In this document: positions 25,610-33,762 of the stretch, in pieces | Layout of the letters: the number at the start of each line of letters is the position of its first letter | How positions within the stretch are numbered: the stretch's first letter is position 1 | Assembly (NCBI GenBank): GCA_947447355.1 | Contig: CANFJF010000030.1 | Coordinates: 1-42,842, forward strand | Direction of reading: 5' to 3' | DNA length: 42,842 nucleotides | Source: Comamonadaceae bacterium | Lineage (GTDB): Bacteria; Pseudomonadota; Gammaproteobacteria; Burkholderiales; Burkholderiaceae_C | Notes under the pieces: generated by a model | The model's input: the letters and a program-made list of their open reading frames with translations, nothing else | Told to the model about the DNA's origin: nothing | The model's database searches: none | Program-made: the position numbers and the translations under genes

Positions 25610-26572
25610 TTATGAAAGGGGAACCAGCGCCTTGCCATCAAGCCAAGCCCTGATGTTGTCGATCACGCCGCCATAAAAAGCGGACAGGTTTTCCGCTGTG
25701 GCATAACCGAGATGCGGCGTGAGCACCACATTCTCGAAGGCGCAGAGTGGATGGGTCGGGGATAACGGCTCTTGCCAAAAAACATCAAGCCCCGCGCCGC
25801 CAATCCGGCGCATGCGCAACGCATCGATCAGCGCGTCTTCATCCACCAGACCTGCGCGTGCTGTGTTGACCAAAAAAGCAGCCTTCGGCATGGCGGCCAA
25901 CTCGACACGTGAGACCACTGACGCGGTCGTTGGCGACAAGACGAGGTGCAATGACACGACGTTAGAGGTCTCAAAAAGTTCCATTTTTTCAACCTTGCGT
26001 ACGCCTGCCAGTGCCGCGCGTTCCTGGGTCAAATTCGGACTCCAAGCGATGACATCCATGCCAAAGGCCTGGCCGATGCGGGCCATGCGTTTGCCAATAT
26101 GGCCCAGACCGACAAGGCCCAGAACTTTGCCTTCCAACCCCTGCGCCAACTGGGGTTGCCAATGACCTGCACACACCGCCGTGTGCGACACAAGCAAGCG
26201 CTTGTGCAATGCGAGGATCAAAGCCCAAGCGGTTTCTGCTGTAGCGGCCAAGCCGTTGCGGGCACCCCGCGCGCCACAAACCGTCACGCCTTGGCGGCGG
26301 CAGGCCTCTAAGTCAATCGCCGCGTTGCGAAGCCCCGTACTGGCCAGCAATTGCAAGCGCGGAAGGCGCTCAATCACGGCGGCCGGAAATGCCGTCCGCT
26401 CGCGCATGGCCACGATGACATCGAAGTCCTGCAGACGTTCGACCAATGCAGCCTCGCTGCTGGCCGGTTCTTTGAATACCTGCACGGAGACCGCGTCACC
26501 GAGGACGCTCCAGTCAGCCAATGTGAGGGCTAGGCCCTGGTAGTCGTCCAGGATGGCAATGCGTTTGGGCAT
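25610..26572 (-). CDS. D-2-hydroxyacid dehydrogenase (NAD-dependent)
   Basis: A 320-residue member of the D-isomer-specific 2-hydroxyacid dehydrogenase family, which interconverts 2-oxo and D-2-hydroxy acids. The Rossmann motif is GLVGLGHIGKR. The catalytic Arg is in NTARAGLVDE, the Glu in FWQEPL and the His in LTPHLGYAT. It lacks the ACT domain of SerA and is distinct from the serA at 9415. The start MPKRIAILDDYQ at 26572 is used; the open frame extends upstream into the Bug gene. It starts five bases after the Bug stop, so it is co-expressed. In this pathway it could reduce an oxoacid product or oxidise a hydroxyacid substrate. Confidence 0.9.
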   Translation of the reverse strand: MPKRIAILDDYQGLALTLADWSVLGDAVSVQVFKEPASSEAALVERLQDFDVIVAMRERTAFPAAVIERLPRLQLLASTGLRNAAIDLEACRRQGVTVCGARGARNGLAATAETAWALILALHKRLLVSHTAVCAGHWQPQLAQGLEGKVLGLVGLGHIGKRMARIGQAFGMDVIAWSPNLTQERAALAGVRKVEKMELFETSNVVSLHLVLSPTTASVVSRVELAAMPKAAFLVNTARAGLVDEDALIDALRMRRIGGAGLDVFWQEPLSPTHPLCAFENVVLTPHLGYATAENLSAFYGGVIDNIRAWLDGKALVPLS

Positions 26573-26577
26573 GGGCT

Positions 26578-27537
26578 TCAATCCAGAGTGATTTGGCCCT
26601 TCTTGATCACCGCGGCCCACTTGATCGACTCTTGCTGCATGAGCTTGCGGTATTCGTCAGGGGTGGTGCTGATCGCGACGGCACCCAAAGTCGCGATCTG
26701 GGTTTTAACTGAAGGCGTGTTCAGAACAGCGACCAATACATCGTGCATTTTTTGCTGGATAGCGGCGGGCAAAGCCGCCGGCGCGATGATGCCGTAGTTG
26801 GACTCCGAGTACACCGCAGGCAAGCCCAGTTCGGTGGTCGTTGGCACATTCGGCAGCGCATCGGCGCGGCGCGGCCCTGACACCGCCAGAATCTTGACGC
26901 CGCGGGAGGTGAACTGGAGTACCGCTGGCAAGTCTGCCGCCAGCACCTGGATGTCCCCCGCCAGCAAGGCGGTGACGGCGGGTGCCGCGCCTTTGTAGGG
27001 GATGTGCGCCATCTTGATGCCGGCTTCTTGGGCAAACAGCTCTGCGCCAAGGTGTGGCGTGGTGGCGTTGCCGGCAGAACCATAGTTGATCTTACCGGGC
27101 TGTTGCTTGGCCAAGGCTATCAGTTCCTGCAGGGTCTTGACGGGCACTTGCGGGCCCACGGTGATGACCTGCGGCACGCGGGCGACCAGCGAGACGTAGT
27201 TGATGCTGTCAACCGCGTAGGGCAGCTTTTGCAAATGCGGCAGCACCGTGATGCCGCCGGGAACACCAAAGCCAAAGGTGTAGCCATCCGGCTCGGCCTT
27301 GATAGCGGCGTCCATGCCGATCGTGCCGCTGGCGCCAGCCTTGTTGTCAATGATGATGTTTTGTCCCAGTGCCTCGCCCAGTTTGGGCGCAATGGCGCGG
27401 GCCAACTGATCCACGGGACCGCCTGGTGGGTAGGGAACGATGAGACGAATGGGCTTCGAGGGCCAAGCGGGTTGCGCGCTGACGTTCAAAGCCGCCAACA
27501 CGGTCAGGCAGATAAGCAGGATGTTTCTTTTGAGCAT
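26578..27537 (-). CDS. Bug/TctC-family solute-binding protein (5 of 6)
   Basis: A periplasmic receptor of 319 residues. The signal peptide is ILLICLTVLAALNVSAQ; the mature part opens AWPSKPIRLIVPYPPGGPVD, with Val-Asp where Thr-Asp is usual. INYGSAGNATTPHLGAELF and MAHIPYKGAAPAVTALLAG are present. The start at 27537 is chosen over 27549 because GGAGAT precedes it at the right distance. It lies 54 bases after the acyl-CoA dehydrogenase gene and just before the 2-hydroxyacid dehydrogenase. The ligand is unknown. Confidence 0.92.
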   Translation of the reverse strand: MLKRNILLICLTVLAALNVSAQPAWPSKPIRLIVPYPPGGPVDQLARAIAPKLGEALGQNIIIDNKAGASGTIGMDAAIKAEPDGYTFGFGVPGGITVLPHLQKLPYAVDSINYVSLVARVPQVITVGPQVPVKTLQELIALAKQQPGKINYGSAGNATTPHLGAELFAQEAGIKMAHIPYKGAAPAVTALLAGDIQVLAADLPAVLQFTSRGVKILAVSGPRRADALPNVPTTTELGLPAVYSESNYGIIAPAALPAAIQQKMHDVLVAVLNTPSVKTQIATLGAVAISTTPDEYRKLMQQESIKWAAVIKKGQITLD

Positions 27538-27591
27538 AGTGATCTCCATTTTTGGTTTAAGTTTTGACGCAGTTTTCAGTCATGGCGTCAT

Positions 27592-29934
27592 TCAGCTCGG
27601 TAAATCCAGCACGGCTTTGGCCAGAATATTGCGTTGTATTTCGTTGCTACCCGCAAAAATTTTGGCACCCAATGCATTGAACAGCGGTGCCACCACATGC
27701 AGGTCAATCTCGTTGTTCTGGCTGTGGTCGCGCAGGCCACCGTAGTCGTCAGCCGATTCAATCAGCAGCAATGCCAGCCGCTCATAGGTTTCTGTCGACC
27801 AGATCTTCAGCATGGAGATGCTGGCGGGAATGCTCTCGCCACGTTTGGCGATGGCGGCAAAGCCGTTGTAAGCCGCGCCCAGATCAGCCGTGTCGAGTTG
27901 AAGCTCGGTCAAGCGTGCCATAAACACCGGGTCGTCTAGCAGGCCTCGCTGAGCCGCCAGCTTTTCAACCTGGTGCAAGGTGTGCTGCGAATGTTTCGGG
28001 CTGCCGGTGAAGAGCCGCTCAAAACCCAGCAGCGCCTTGGCGACAGTCCAGCCCTGATTCAGTTCACCCACGAGGTTGACCAGCGGCACGCGCACGTTGT
28101 CGAAAAAGACCTCACAAAATTCACGCTCGGCGGCCAGATTTTGGATCGGCCGAACGGTCACCCCAGGGGTCTTCAAATCAACCAGTAAAAAACTGATCCC
28201 GGCCTGCTTCTTGACGGTTTTGTCGGTGCGCACCAGCATGAACATGTGGGTGCCGTCCATGCCCCAGGTGGTCCAGGTTTTTTGGCCGTTGACGACGAAT
28301 TCATCGCCCTCGATCACGGCCTCGGTGCGCACGGCGGCCAAGTCCGAACCCGCATTGGGCTCGGAGTAGCCTTGTGTCCAGACCTGCTCGCCGGCCAGGA
28401 TCTTGGGCAAAAAGCGGGCGCGCTGTTCGTCCGTGCCAAAGCGCATCAAGATCGGCCCGACCATCACCAGCCCTTGGTCGGGCGGACGGGCCACACCCCA
28501 GGCTTCGCTTTCTTCGATATAAGCGATCAGTTTGTCGGCGGGCAGACCCATGCCACCGTGCTCTTTCGGCCAAGCCGGCGCCAGCCAACCCAGCCGGGAC
28601 AGCGCCATGTACCAATCCCTAGACTCAGCCCAGGTCTGACGATACGGACGGTAGCGACGTTCGGCCGGGTAGTGCTTGGCAAAAAAGGCGCGCACCAATC
28701 GGCGGAACTCGACTTCCGTCATCTCTTCCCAGTTCAAGTCGGGCGAAAACTCGGTGTACTCAGCCTGGCCGGTCGAGACAGGCAAAACCGCACGACTGGC
28801 GCCAGCAATTTGGGCGTAGCGGCGGCGATGGCTGGCGGGGTTACCCCATCGGCTCGACAGCGTCATGGCGCGCTTGAAATAAAGCCCGATGTCATATTCG
28901 TTGGTCGTGCCGATGGCGCCATGCAGCTGAATCGCCATGCGCGTCATTTCGCAGGCTGCAAAAGCGCAGCGTGACTTGAGTCGGCTCGCGGTGCTGGCCC
29001 AGAGCTGTGCGCCAGCGTCCGGCGAACTCACCACCGCAAGACCTTCACGCAAACAGGCCGCGCCCAGCTCGACCTGAATCAGGCCGTCCACCATGCGGTG
29101 CTGCAAGGCCTGAAAACTACCAATCGGCTTGCCAAACTGCGTGCGCGTACAAAGGTAATCCCGCGTCAAGGACAGCGCCCGTTCGGCGATGCCGACCAAC
29201 TCAGCAGACTGGATGATGCGGGCCACCTCATTGGCGCGACTCAACGCTGCATGCGCTGTCGGCCCCAAAGCCAGCAACTGCGATGGGGCAAGCTCGACCC
29301 GGGTGAAGCTCACACTGCACAGCAAGCTGCCGTCCACCGCTTGCTCGGTGCTCAGCTGCACCCCGGCTTGTCCTGCTGACACCCAGACCAAGGCGGGCTG
29401 CGCGTCCCATTGGCAACTGACGATCCAGCCATCAGCGCCAAGACCCGGTCGGACAAAACGTTTTTGCCCCTGCAAGACCCACACGCCATCGATGGAGTTC
29501 GCGTAAGTGAAGTCGTCGGAAGCCTCCAGTTCACCCGCTAATTCTTGCCAGGCCACGCCCGCCACACAACGCCCGGTTGAAAGTTGCACCAGCCACTCGT
29601 CGCGCGCTGGGCTGGCCGGCAGCGCACACAGCAAGGCCAACGGATGCACACCGGCATCGACAAAAGGCTCGGGCCATAAATGGCGTCCACATTCCTGCGC
29701 GATAGCAGCCACTTCGGCCAAGCCCAGGCCAAGCCCGTCGAGCGACTCTGGAACCAAGATCGACAACCAGCCCATGTCGGCGATTTGTTGCCAGACTTCA
29801 CGGTCAAAGCCGCCGCCTCCCGCTTCGAGCGCGCGAACGCGCTGACGTTGGTCGACGGCGCCCAGGAAGGCACTGGCGCTGTCGCGAAACAGGGTGATGG
29901 ATTCGGTGTCCAAACCGCCGCTCTGTGTTGTCAT
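27592..29934 (-). CDS. Fused double acyl-CoA dehydrogenase
   Basis: A 780-residue protein made of two complete acyl-CoA dehydrogenase units, at about residues 1-385 and 400-780. Each has the N-terminal helical, beta-barrel and C-terminal helical parts. The C-terminal unit keeps the FAD/substrate motifs YSEPNAGSD and VVNGQKTWTTWG, and Glu639 in GFER sits where isovaleryl- and long-chain acyl-CoA dehydrogenases have their catalytic base; the medium-chain position is Ala761. In the N-terminal unit both catalytic positions lack Glu (Ala238, Trp363), so it is probably structural. This resembles the heteromeric FadE26-FadE27 type joined in one chain. The ATG overlaps the CaiB stop (TGATG). The acyl substrate is unknown. 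Confidence 0.92.
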   Translation of the reverse strand: MTTQSGGLDTESITLFRDSASAFLGAVDQRQRVRALEAGGGGFDREVWQQIADMGWLSILVPESLDGLGLGLAEVAAIAQECGRHLWPEPFVDAGVHPLALLCALPASPARDEWLVQLSTGRCVAGVAWQELAGELEASDDFTYANSIDGVWVLQGQKRFVRPGLGADGWIVSCQWDAQPALVWVSAGQAGVQLSTEQAVDGSLLCSVSFTRVELAPSQLLALGPTAHAALSRANEVARIIQSAELVGIAERALSLTRDYLCTRTQFGKPIGSFQALQHRMVDGLIQVELGAACLREGLAVVSSPDAGAQLWASTASRLKSRCAFAACEMTRMAIQLHGAIGTTNEYDIGLYFKRAMTLSSRWGNPASHRRRYAQIAGASRAVLPVSTGQAEYTEFSPDLNWEEMTEVEFRRLVRAFFAKHYPAERRYRPYRQTWAESRDWYMALSRLGWLAPAWPKEHGGMGLPADKLIAYIEESEAWGVARPPDQGLVMVGPILMRFGTDEQRARFLPKILAGEQVWTQGYSEPNAGSDLAAVRTEAVIEGDEFVVNGQKTWTTWGMDGTHMFMLVRTDKTVKKQAGISFLLVDLKTPGVTVRPIQNLAAEREFCEVFFDNVRVPLVNLVGELNQGWTVAKALLGFERLFTGSPKHSQHTLHQVEKLAAQRGLLDDPVFMARLTELQLDTADLGAAYNGFAAIAKRGESIPASISMLKIWSTETYERLALLLIESADDYGGLRDHSQNNEIDLHVVAPLFNALGAKIFAGSNEIQRNILAKAVLDLPS

Positions 29935-31154
29935 CAGATGACCTTGCGCTGGCGCAGTTCGGAGATGTCTTGCTCGTCCATCTGAAGCACGTCGCGCAGC
30001 ACCTCAGACGTGTGTTCGCCGAGCAGTGGCGGTGGTCGTTGGTAGTGAACCGGTGAAGCCGAAAACCGCACCGGGTTGGCAACTTGCGGAATCTCGCCGA
30101 TGGTGGGGTGCTGCATGTGCTGCAACATCTCGCGGTGAACGATCTGCGGATCAGCGAAGACCTCGGCGAAATTGTTGATCGGGCCACTCGGAACACCAGC
30201 GGCATCGAAGTCGGCATACCACTGCGCCACGCGACGGGTCTTCAACACCTCCGCCAGCAATGGCACCAACATCAAGCGGTGCTTGGACCGGTCGGGGTTG
30301 GTTTTGAAGCGGGGATCTGTCGCCAGCTCAGGCCGACCGAGGCACTCGCAGAGTTTGACGAATTGCGTGTCATTGCCGACAGCGATCATGATCGGTGCAT
30401 CGGCACAATCGAAGGCTTGATAAGGGCAGGTGATCGGCGAGGCCGTCCCCAAGCGCGCGGGCTGCTGGCCCGTCACCAAGTAAATCATCGCCAAGTGGGA
30501 CAGCGCAGCCACCTGCGCATCAAAGAGTGCCAGGTCAATGTGCTGACCTTGGCCAGAGACCATGTCTCGGTGGCGCAGTGCCGCCAACACCGCGCTCACG
30601 GCGTAAAACCCCGCCGTGATGTCGCCCACAGCAAAGCCGGTGCGCATCGGCCCACCGCCAGGCTCGCCATCCGCATGACCGGTGATGCTCATGAGCCCAC
30701 TCATCGCTTGAAAAATCGGGTCGTAGCCGGGCTGATGGCTGTACGGACCCGTCTGTCCGAATCCGCTGATGGAGCAATACACCAGCTTCGGGTGTGACGC
30801 TTGCAGGCTCGCGTAGTCGAGACCGTAACGCGCCAGATCGCCGGCTTTGAAATTCTCAATCAGGATGTCGCTTTCGGCCGCCAACCGACGGATCAAGGCT
30901 TGACCCTCGGCTTGTGACATGTCCACGGTGATTGAGCGCTTGCCTCGGTTCATGGCGAGAAATGAAGTGGTCTCGCTGGTTTCAACGCCTGCTGCATCCT
31001 TGGCGCGAAAGCCTTGTTGGCGAACATCATCACCACGTCCCGGACGTTCGACTTTGATCACTTCGGCACCAAAGTCCGCCAGCATCTGGCCGGCCCACGG
31101 CCCCGAAAAAACGCGGCTTAAATCGAGCACGCGCACACCGGTCAAACACGTCAT
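29934..31154 (-). CDS. CaiB/BaiF-family CoA-transferase (1 of 2)
   Basis: A 406-residue class III CoA-transferase, which moves CoA from a donor such as succinyl-CoA or a product thioester to a free acid. LTGVRVLDLSRVFSGPWAGQ opens the protein. The catalytic Asp, which forms the mixed anhydride, is Asp178 in AVGDITAGFYA. YGLDYASL and SGFGQTGPYSHQPGYD are typical. The stop shares a base with the start of the fused acyl-CoA dehydrogenase, so the CoA ester it makes may be the dehydrogenase substrate. It lies 33 bases after the GST gene. The acid substrate is unknown. Confidence 0.93.
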   Translation of the reverse strand: MTCLTGVRVLDLSRVFSGPWAGQMLADFGAEVIKVERPGRGDDVRQQGFRAKDAAGVETSETTSFLAMNRGKRSITVDMSQAEGQALIRRLAAESDILIENFKAGDLARYGLDYASLQASHPKLVYCSISGFGQTGPYSHQPGYDPIFQAMSGLMSITGHADGEPGGGPMRTGFAVGDITAGFYAVSAVLAALRHRDMVSGQGQHIDLALFDAQVAALSHLAMIYLVTGQQPARLGTASPITCPYQAFDCADAPIMIAVGNDTQFVKLCECLGRPELATDPRFKTNPDRSKHRLMLVPLLAEVLKTRRVAQWYADFDAAGVPSGPINNFAEVFADPQIVHREMLQHMQHPTIGEIPQVANPVRFSASPVHYQRPPPLLGEHTSEVLRDVLQMDEQDISELRQRKVI

Positions 31155-31187
31155 AGTGATTCCAAGGGAATGGTTTGCATGGCTTGC

Positions 31188-31796
31188 TCAACCATCGACC
31201 GGCTCCGTCAACACGAAGGACGGGCGCAGCCGCCAAACCGCAAACCAGGCTGCCAGCGCCGGCGCACGCTGGCGCCAGCCAAGATCGTCAAAGCGGTAAT
31301 CCAGATAACCCAAGGCGCAGCCCAAGGTCACGCTGCCGATGTTCAAAGGCGCCGCGGCAAGGGTGCTCACTTCGGCCTCTAACAAAGCGAGCACCGACTG
31401 GGTCTTGAGTTCAAAAGCGTCTATCAGTGCCTGTATGGGAAATTCGCGCTCGCGCTCGTTACGCCACAGAATCAATGCGTCTAGCAAGCCGTTGCCCAAG
31501 GCATGCCAGCGCAGGGCTTGCCATTTTTCAGGTCCGTTGGCGGGAAACAACGTGCCTTTAGCACGATCGTTCAGGTACTCGCAGATCACCACCGAGTCAA
31601 ACAGCGTGCTGCCGTCGTCAAGCAGCAGCGTCGGGATTTTGGACAGCGGGTTGTCCCGCATCAAGGCCGCATTGGGCTTGAGCATGGCGGCCACTGACCG
31701 AATCTTGTCGATATCGCCATCCATGCCAAGTTCGTGAACGCAGACCATCACCTTGCGTACAAAAGGCGACTTCGGAGACCAATGAAGTTGTAGCAT
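31188..31796 (-). CDS. Glutathione S-transferase-family protein
   Basis: A 202-residue GST. The thioredoxin-like N-terminal domain begins MLQLHWSPKSPFVRKV, with a Ser near the usual active-site position, and contains the glutathione-binding SKIPTLLLDDGSTLFDS. The all-helical C-terminal domain follows. The ATG at 31796 lies two bases after the stop of the second CaiB gene. Enclosed by two CoA-transferase genes, it is more likely an enzyme of the pathway, for example a glutathione-dependent cis-trans isomerase as in maleylpyruvate metabolism, than a general detoxification enzyme. That role is inferred from context only. Confidence 0.88.
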   Translation of the reverse strand: MLQLHWSPKSPFVRKVMVCVHELGMDGDIDKIRSVAAMLKPNAALMRDNPLSKIPTLLLDDGSTLFDSVVICEYLNDRAKGTLFPANGPEKWQALRWHALGNGLLDALILWRNEREREFPIQALIDAFELKTQSVLALLEAEVSTLAAAPLNIGSVTLGCALGYLDYRFDDLGWRQRAPALAAWFAVWRLRPSFVLTEPVDG

Positions 31797-31798
31797 GG

Positions 31799-33052
31799 CT
31801 AGATCGCTCCTGCGGCCTGAAGGGCCGCTATATCGGTAGGGCCGTAGCCGAGTTCTTGCAGAATGTCGCTGGTGTGCTGGCCCAACTGCGGCGGTGCCGC
31901 ACAGGTTTGCAGCGCCGCCTGCTCGAAGCGCATCGGGCTGCTCACCTGGGGCAGATCCACGCCACTCGGGTGCGGCACATGCTGAAGCATGCCGCGGGCG
32001 ATGACTTGCGGATCTTTGAAGACATCCGCGACCGAATTGATCGGACCGCAGGGCACACCCACTTGGTCCAATGCAGCAATTAAAGCGTCGCGCTCCCACG
32101 TTTCAAATTCAGCGCGCAACAAGGCCGACAAGACAACGATGTTGCGGACCCGCTGGGCATTCACCGAGAAGCGTGGGTCGGTCGCCCACTCGGACTTCTT
32201 CAGCACGTCACACAGCTTGGCAAACTGGCCATCGTTGCCGACCACCAAAATCACCTGCCCATTGCTGCAGGCGTAAACATCTTGCGGCTGGATGTTCGGG
32301 TGGGCGTTACCGTTGCGTTTGGGCAGGGTGTCTGAGACCAAATAGTTCATCGCCTGATTGGCCAGCGATGCGACTTGCACGTCCAGCATGCCAATGTCGA
32401 TGTTGTCACCCAAACCGGTCTCGTTGCGACGCGCCAAAGCGGCCAACACCGAGACCGCTGCATACATGCCCGTCATCAGATCAACGATGGGAACGCCCAC
32501 TTTTTGCGGCCCACCGCCCGGCTGGTCATCGCGCTCGCCGGTGACGCTCATCAGCCCGCCCATGGCTTGAATCAGAAAGTCATAGGCTGGCTGGTCACGG
32601 CGGGGCCCGGTCTGCCCGAAGCCCGTCACCGAACAGTAAATCAGGCGCGGGTTGATCTTGCGCAGCGACGCTGCATCCAAGCCGTAGCGCGCCAGCGTGC
32701 CTGCCTTGTAGTTCTCCAGCACGATGTCCGCGCGCATCGCCAACTCGCGCACAATGCGCTGGCCTTCGGGCTTGTCCAAGCTCAGGGTGATCGAGCGTTT
32801 GCCGCGGTTCACCGCTAGGTAATAACCCGCTTCGCGGGTGTCTCGACCCTGCGCGTCTTTCAGGAACGGCGGCCCCCAGGAACGGGTGTCATCGCCAGCC
32901 CCTGGTTTTTCGACCTTGATGACTTCGGCGCCCAGATCAGCCAGAATTTGGCCGGCCCACGGCGCCGCCAAAATTCGGCTGAGGTCCAACACGCGCACAT
33001 GCGACAGAGGTCCCGTGCGTGGCTTCATTGATTTTTCTTCACTGCTGTTCAT
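31799..33052 (-). CDS. CaiB/BaiF-family CoA-transferase (2 of 2)
   Basis: A class III CoA-transferase of 417 residues, similar along its whole length to the gene at 29934-31154 but clearly diverged. LSHVRVLDLSRILAAPWAGQ opens the conserved part. The catalytic Asp is Asp191 in VPIVDLMTGMYA, and TGFGQTGPRRDQPAYDF and YGLDAASL are present. The second in-frame ATG at 33028 (MKPRTGPLSH) is equally plausible as start, with a weak GAAG upstream; the 33052 start has no visible ribosome site. A perfect hairpin separates it from the hydratase genes. Two such transferases in one cluster could act on different acids or form a hetero-oligomer. Confidence 0.92.
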   Translation of the reverse strand: MNSSEEKSMKPRTGPLSHVRVLDLSRILAAPWAGQILADLGAEVIKVEKPGAGDDTRSWGPPFLKDAQGRDTREAGYYLAVNRGKRSITLSLDKPEGQRIVRELAMRADIVLENYKAGTLARYGLDAASLRKINPRLIYCSVTGFGQTGPRRDQPAYDFLIQAMGGLMSVTGERDDQPGGGPQKVGVPIVDLMTGMYAAVSVLAALARRNETGLGDNIDIGMLDVQVASLANQAMNYLVSDTLPKRNGNAHPNIQPQDVYACSNGQVILVVGNDGQFAKLCDVLKKSEWATDPRFSVNAQRVRNIVVLSALLRAEFETWERDALIAALDQVGVPCGPINSVADVFKDPQVIARGMLQHVPHPSGVDLPQVSSPMRFEQAALQTCAAPPQLGQHTSDILQELGYGPTDIAALQAAGAI

Positions 33053-33106
33053 ACAGGGAAATTTATCGCGTCAGCGTCTCCTCAGCTAGAGCCGCGACTG
33101 GCAATC

Positions 33107-33132
33107 CTGTCATGCGCTCCGGCGCATGACAG
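33107..33132. terminator. Perfect 11-base-pair hairpin between hydratase beta and CaiB genes
   Basis: CTGTCATGCGC pairs perfectly with GCGCATGACAG across a four-base loop. It sits seven bases after the hydratase beta stop on the transcribed (minus) strand and about 55 bases before the next start. There is no T run, so it may attenuate transcription, act as an RNA processing or stabilising structure, or be a protein-binding palindrome. Confidence 0.5.
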
Positions 33133-33139
33133 CACCACC

Positions 33140-33760
33140 TCAGCGCAAGCGATCGACGTCGAGTTCAGCCATCAACGCTGGCAAGCTGCGTTGGGCCTGC
33201 TGCGCTGCATCGGCATACAAACTGTGGCCGTGTGCGTCAATCGCCACCGTCACGGGGCCCAACCCTTCAACACGCAAGCGCACCACGCGGTAATGCGTCA
33301 GCATCTCGCTCCAGCCGACCTCCAACACGTCGCGCACGGCTTGCGACAACAATGTGCAACCACCGCCCAAAAACGACAAATAAACGCAGCCCGTGCGCTG
33401 CATGGCCGCGGCGGATGCGGCGTCAAGTCCGCCCTTGCCGCCTACTGCGTGCAACGCCAAGCCCTCGATCAGTCGCGGCATGTAAGGGTTGAAGCGCGTG
33501 CTGGTGGTCGGGTTGATATAGAGCACCTCAAAGCACTCTGCATTTTCCTGGCTGTAACTTCCAATGTGAAACAGCGTTTGCCCCTGCATCACCATGGGCA
33601 GCGGCTCATCGCCATCGAGGCAGCGCATCAACCGCTGATGTGTCGGCAGGCCCGCCGTGACGATGATCTCGCCGTCGATGATGACCTGATCGCCGGCGCG
33701 CAGAGTACGAGCATCTTCGGCGCTGAGCGGGAACTGCATGCGGTGGGTTTGAGTTGTCAT
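33140..33760 (-). CDS. Class I fumarase-type hydratase, beta (C-terminal) subunit
   Basis: A 206-residue protein of the family that includes the C-terminal part of class I fumarase and the TtdB subunit of L-tartrate dehydratase. Characteristic segments are LRAGDQVIIDGEIIVTAG, HIGSYSQ, NPTTSTRFNPYMPRLIE and GGKGGLD. It supplies the substrate-binding swivel domain of an iron-sulfur hydro-lyase acting on a dicarboxylic acid. It lies two bases after the alpha subunit gene, with GGAG before the ATG. Candidate substrates are fumarate/malate, tartrate and mesaconate/citramalate; the sequence does not decide. Confidence 0.92.
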   Translation of the reverse strand: MTTQTHRMQFPLSAEDARTLRAGDQVIIDGEIIVTAGLPTHQRLMRCLDGDEPLPMVMQGQTLFHIGSYSQENAECFEVLYINPTTSTRFNPYMPRLIEGLALHAVGGKGGLDAASAAAMQRTGCVYLSFLGGGCTLLSQAVRDVLEVGWSEMLTHYRVVRLRVEGLGPVTVAIDAHGHSLYADAAQQAQRSLPALMAELDVDRLR

Positions 33761-33762
33761 GA

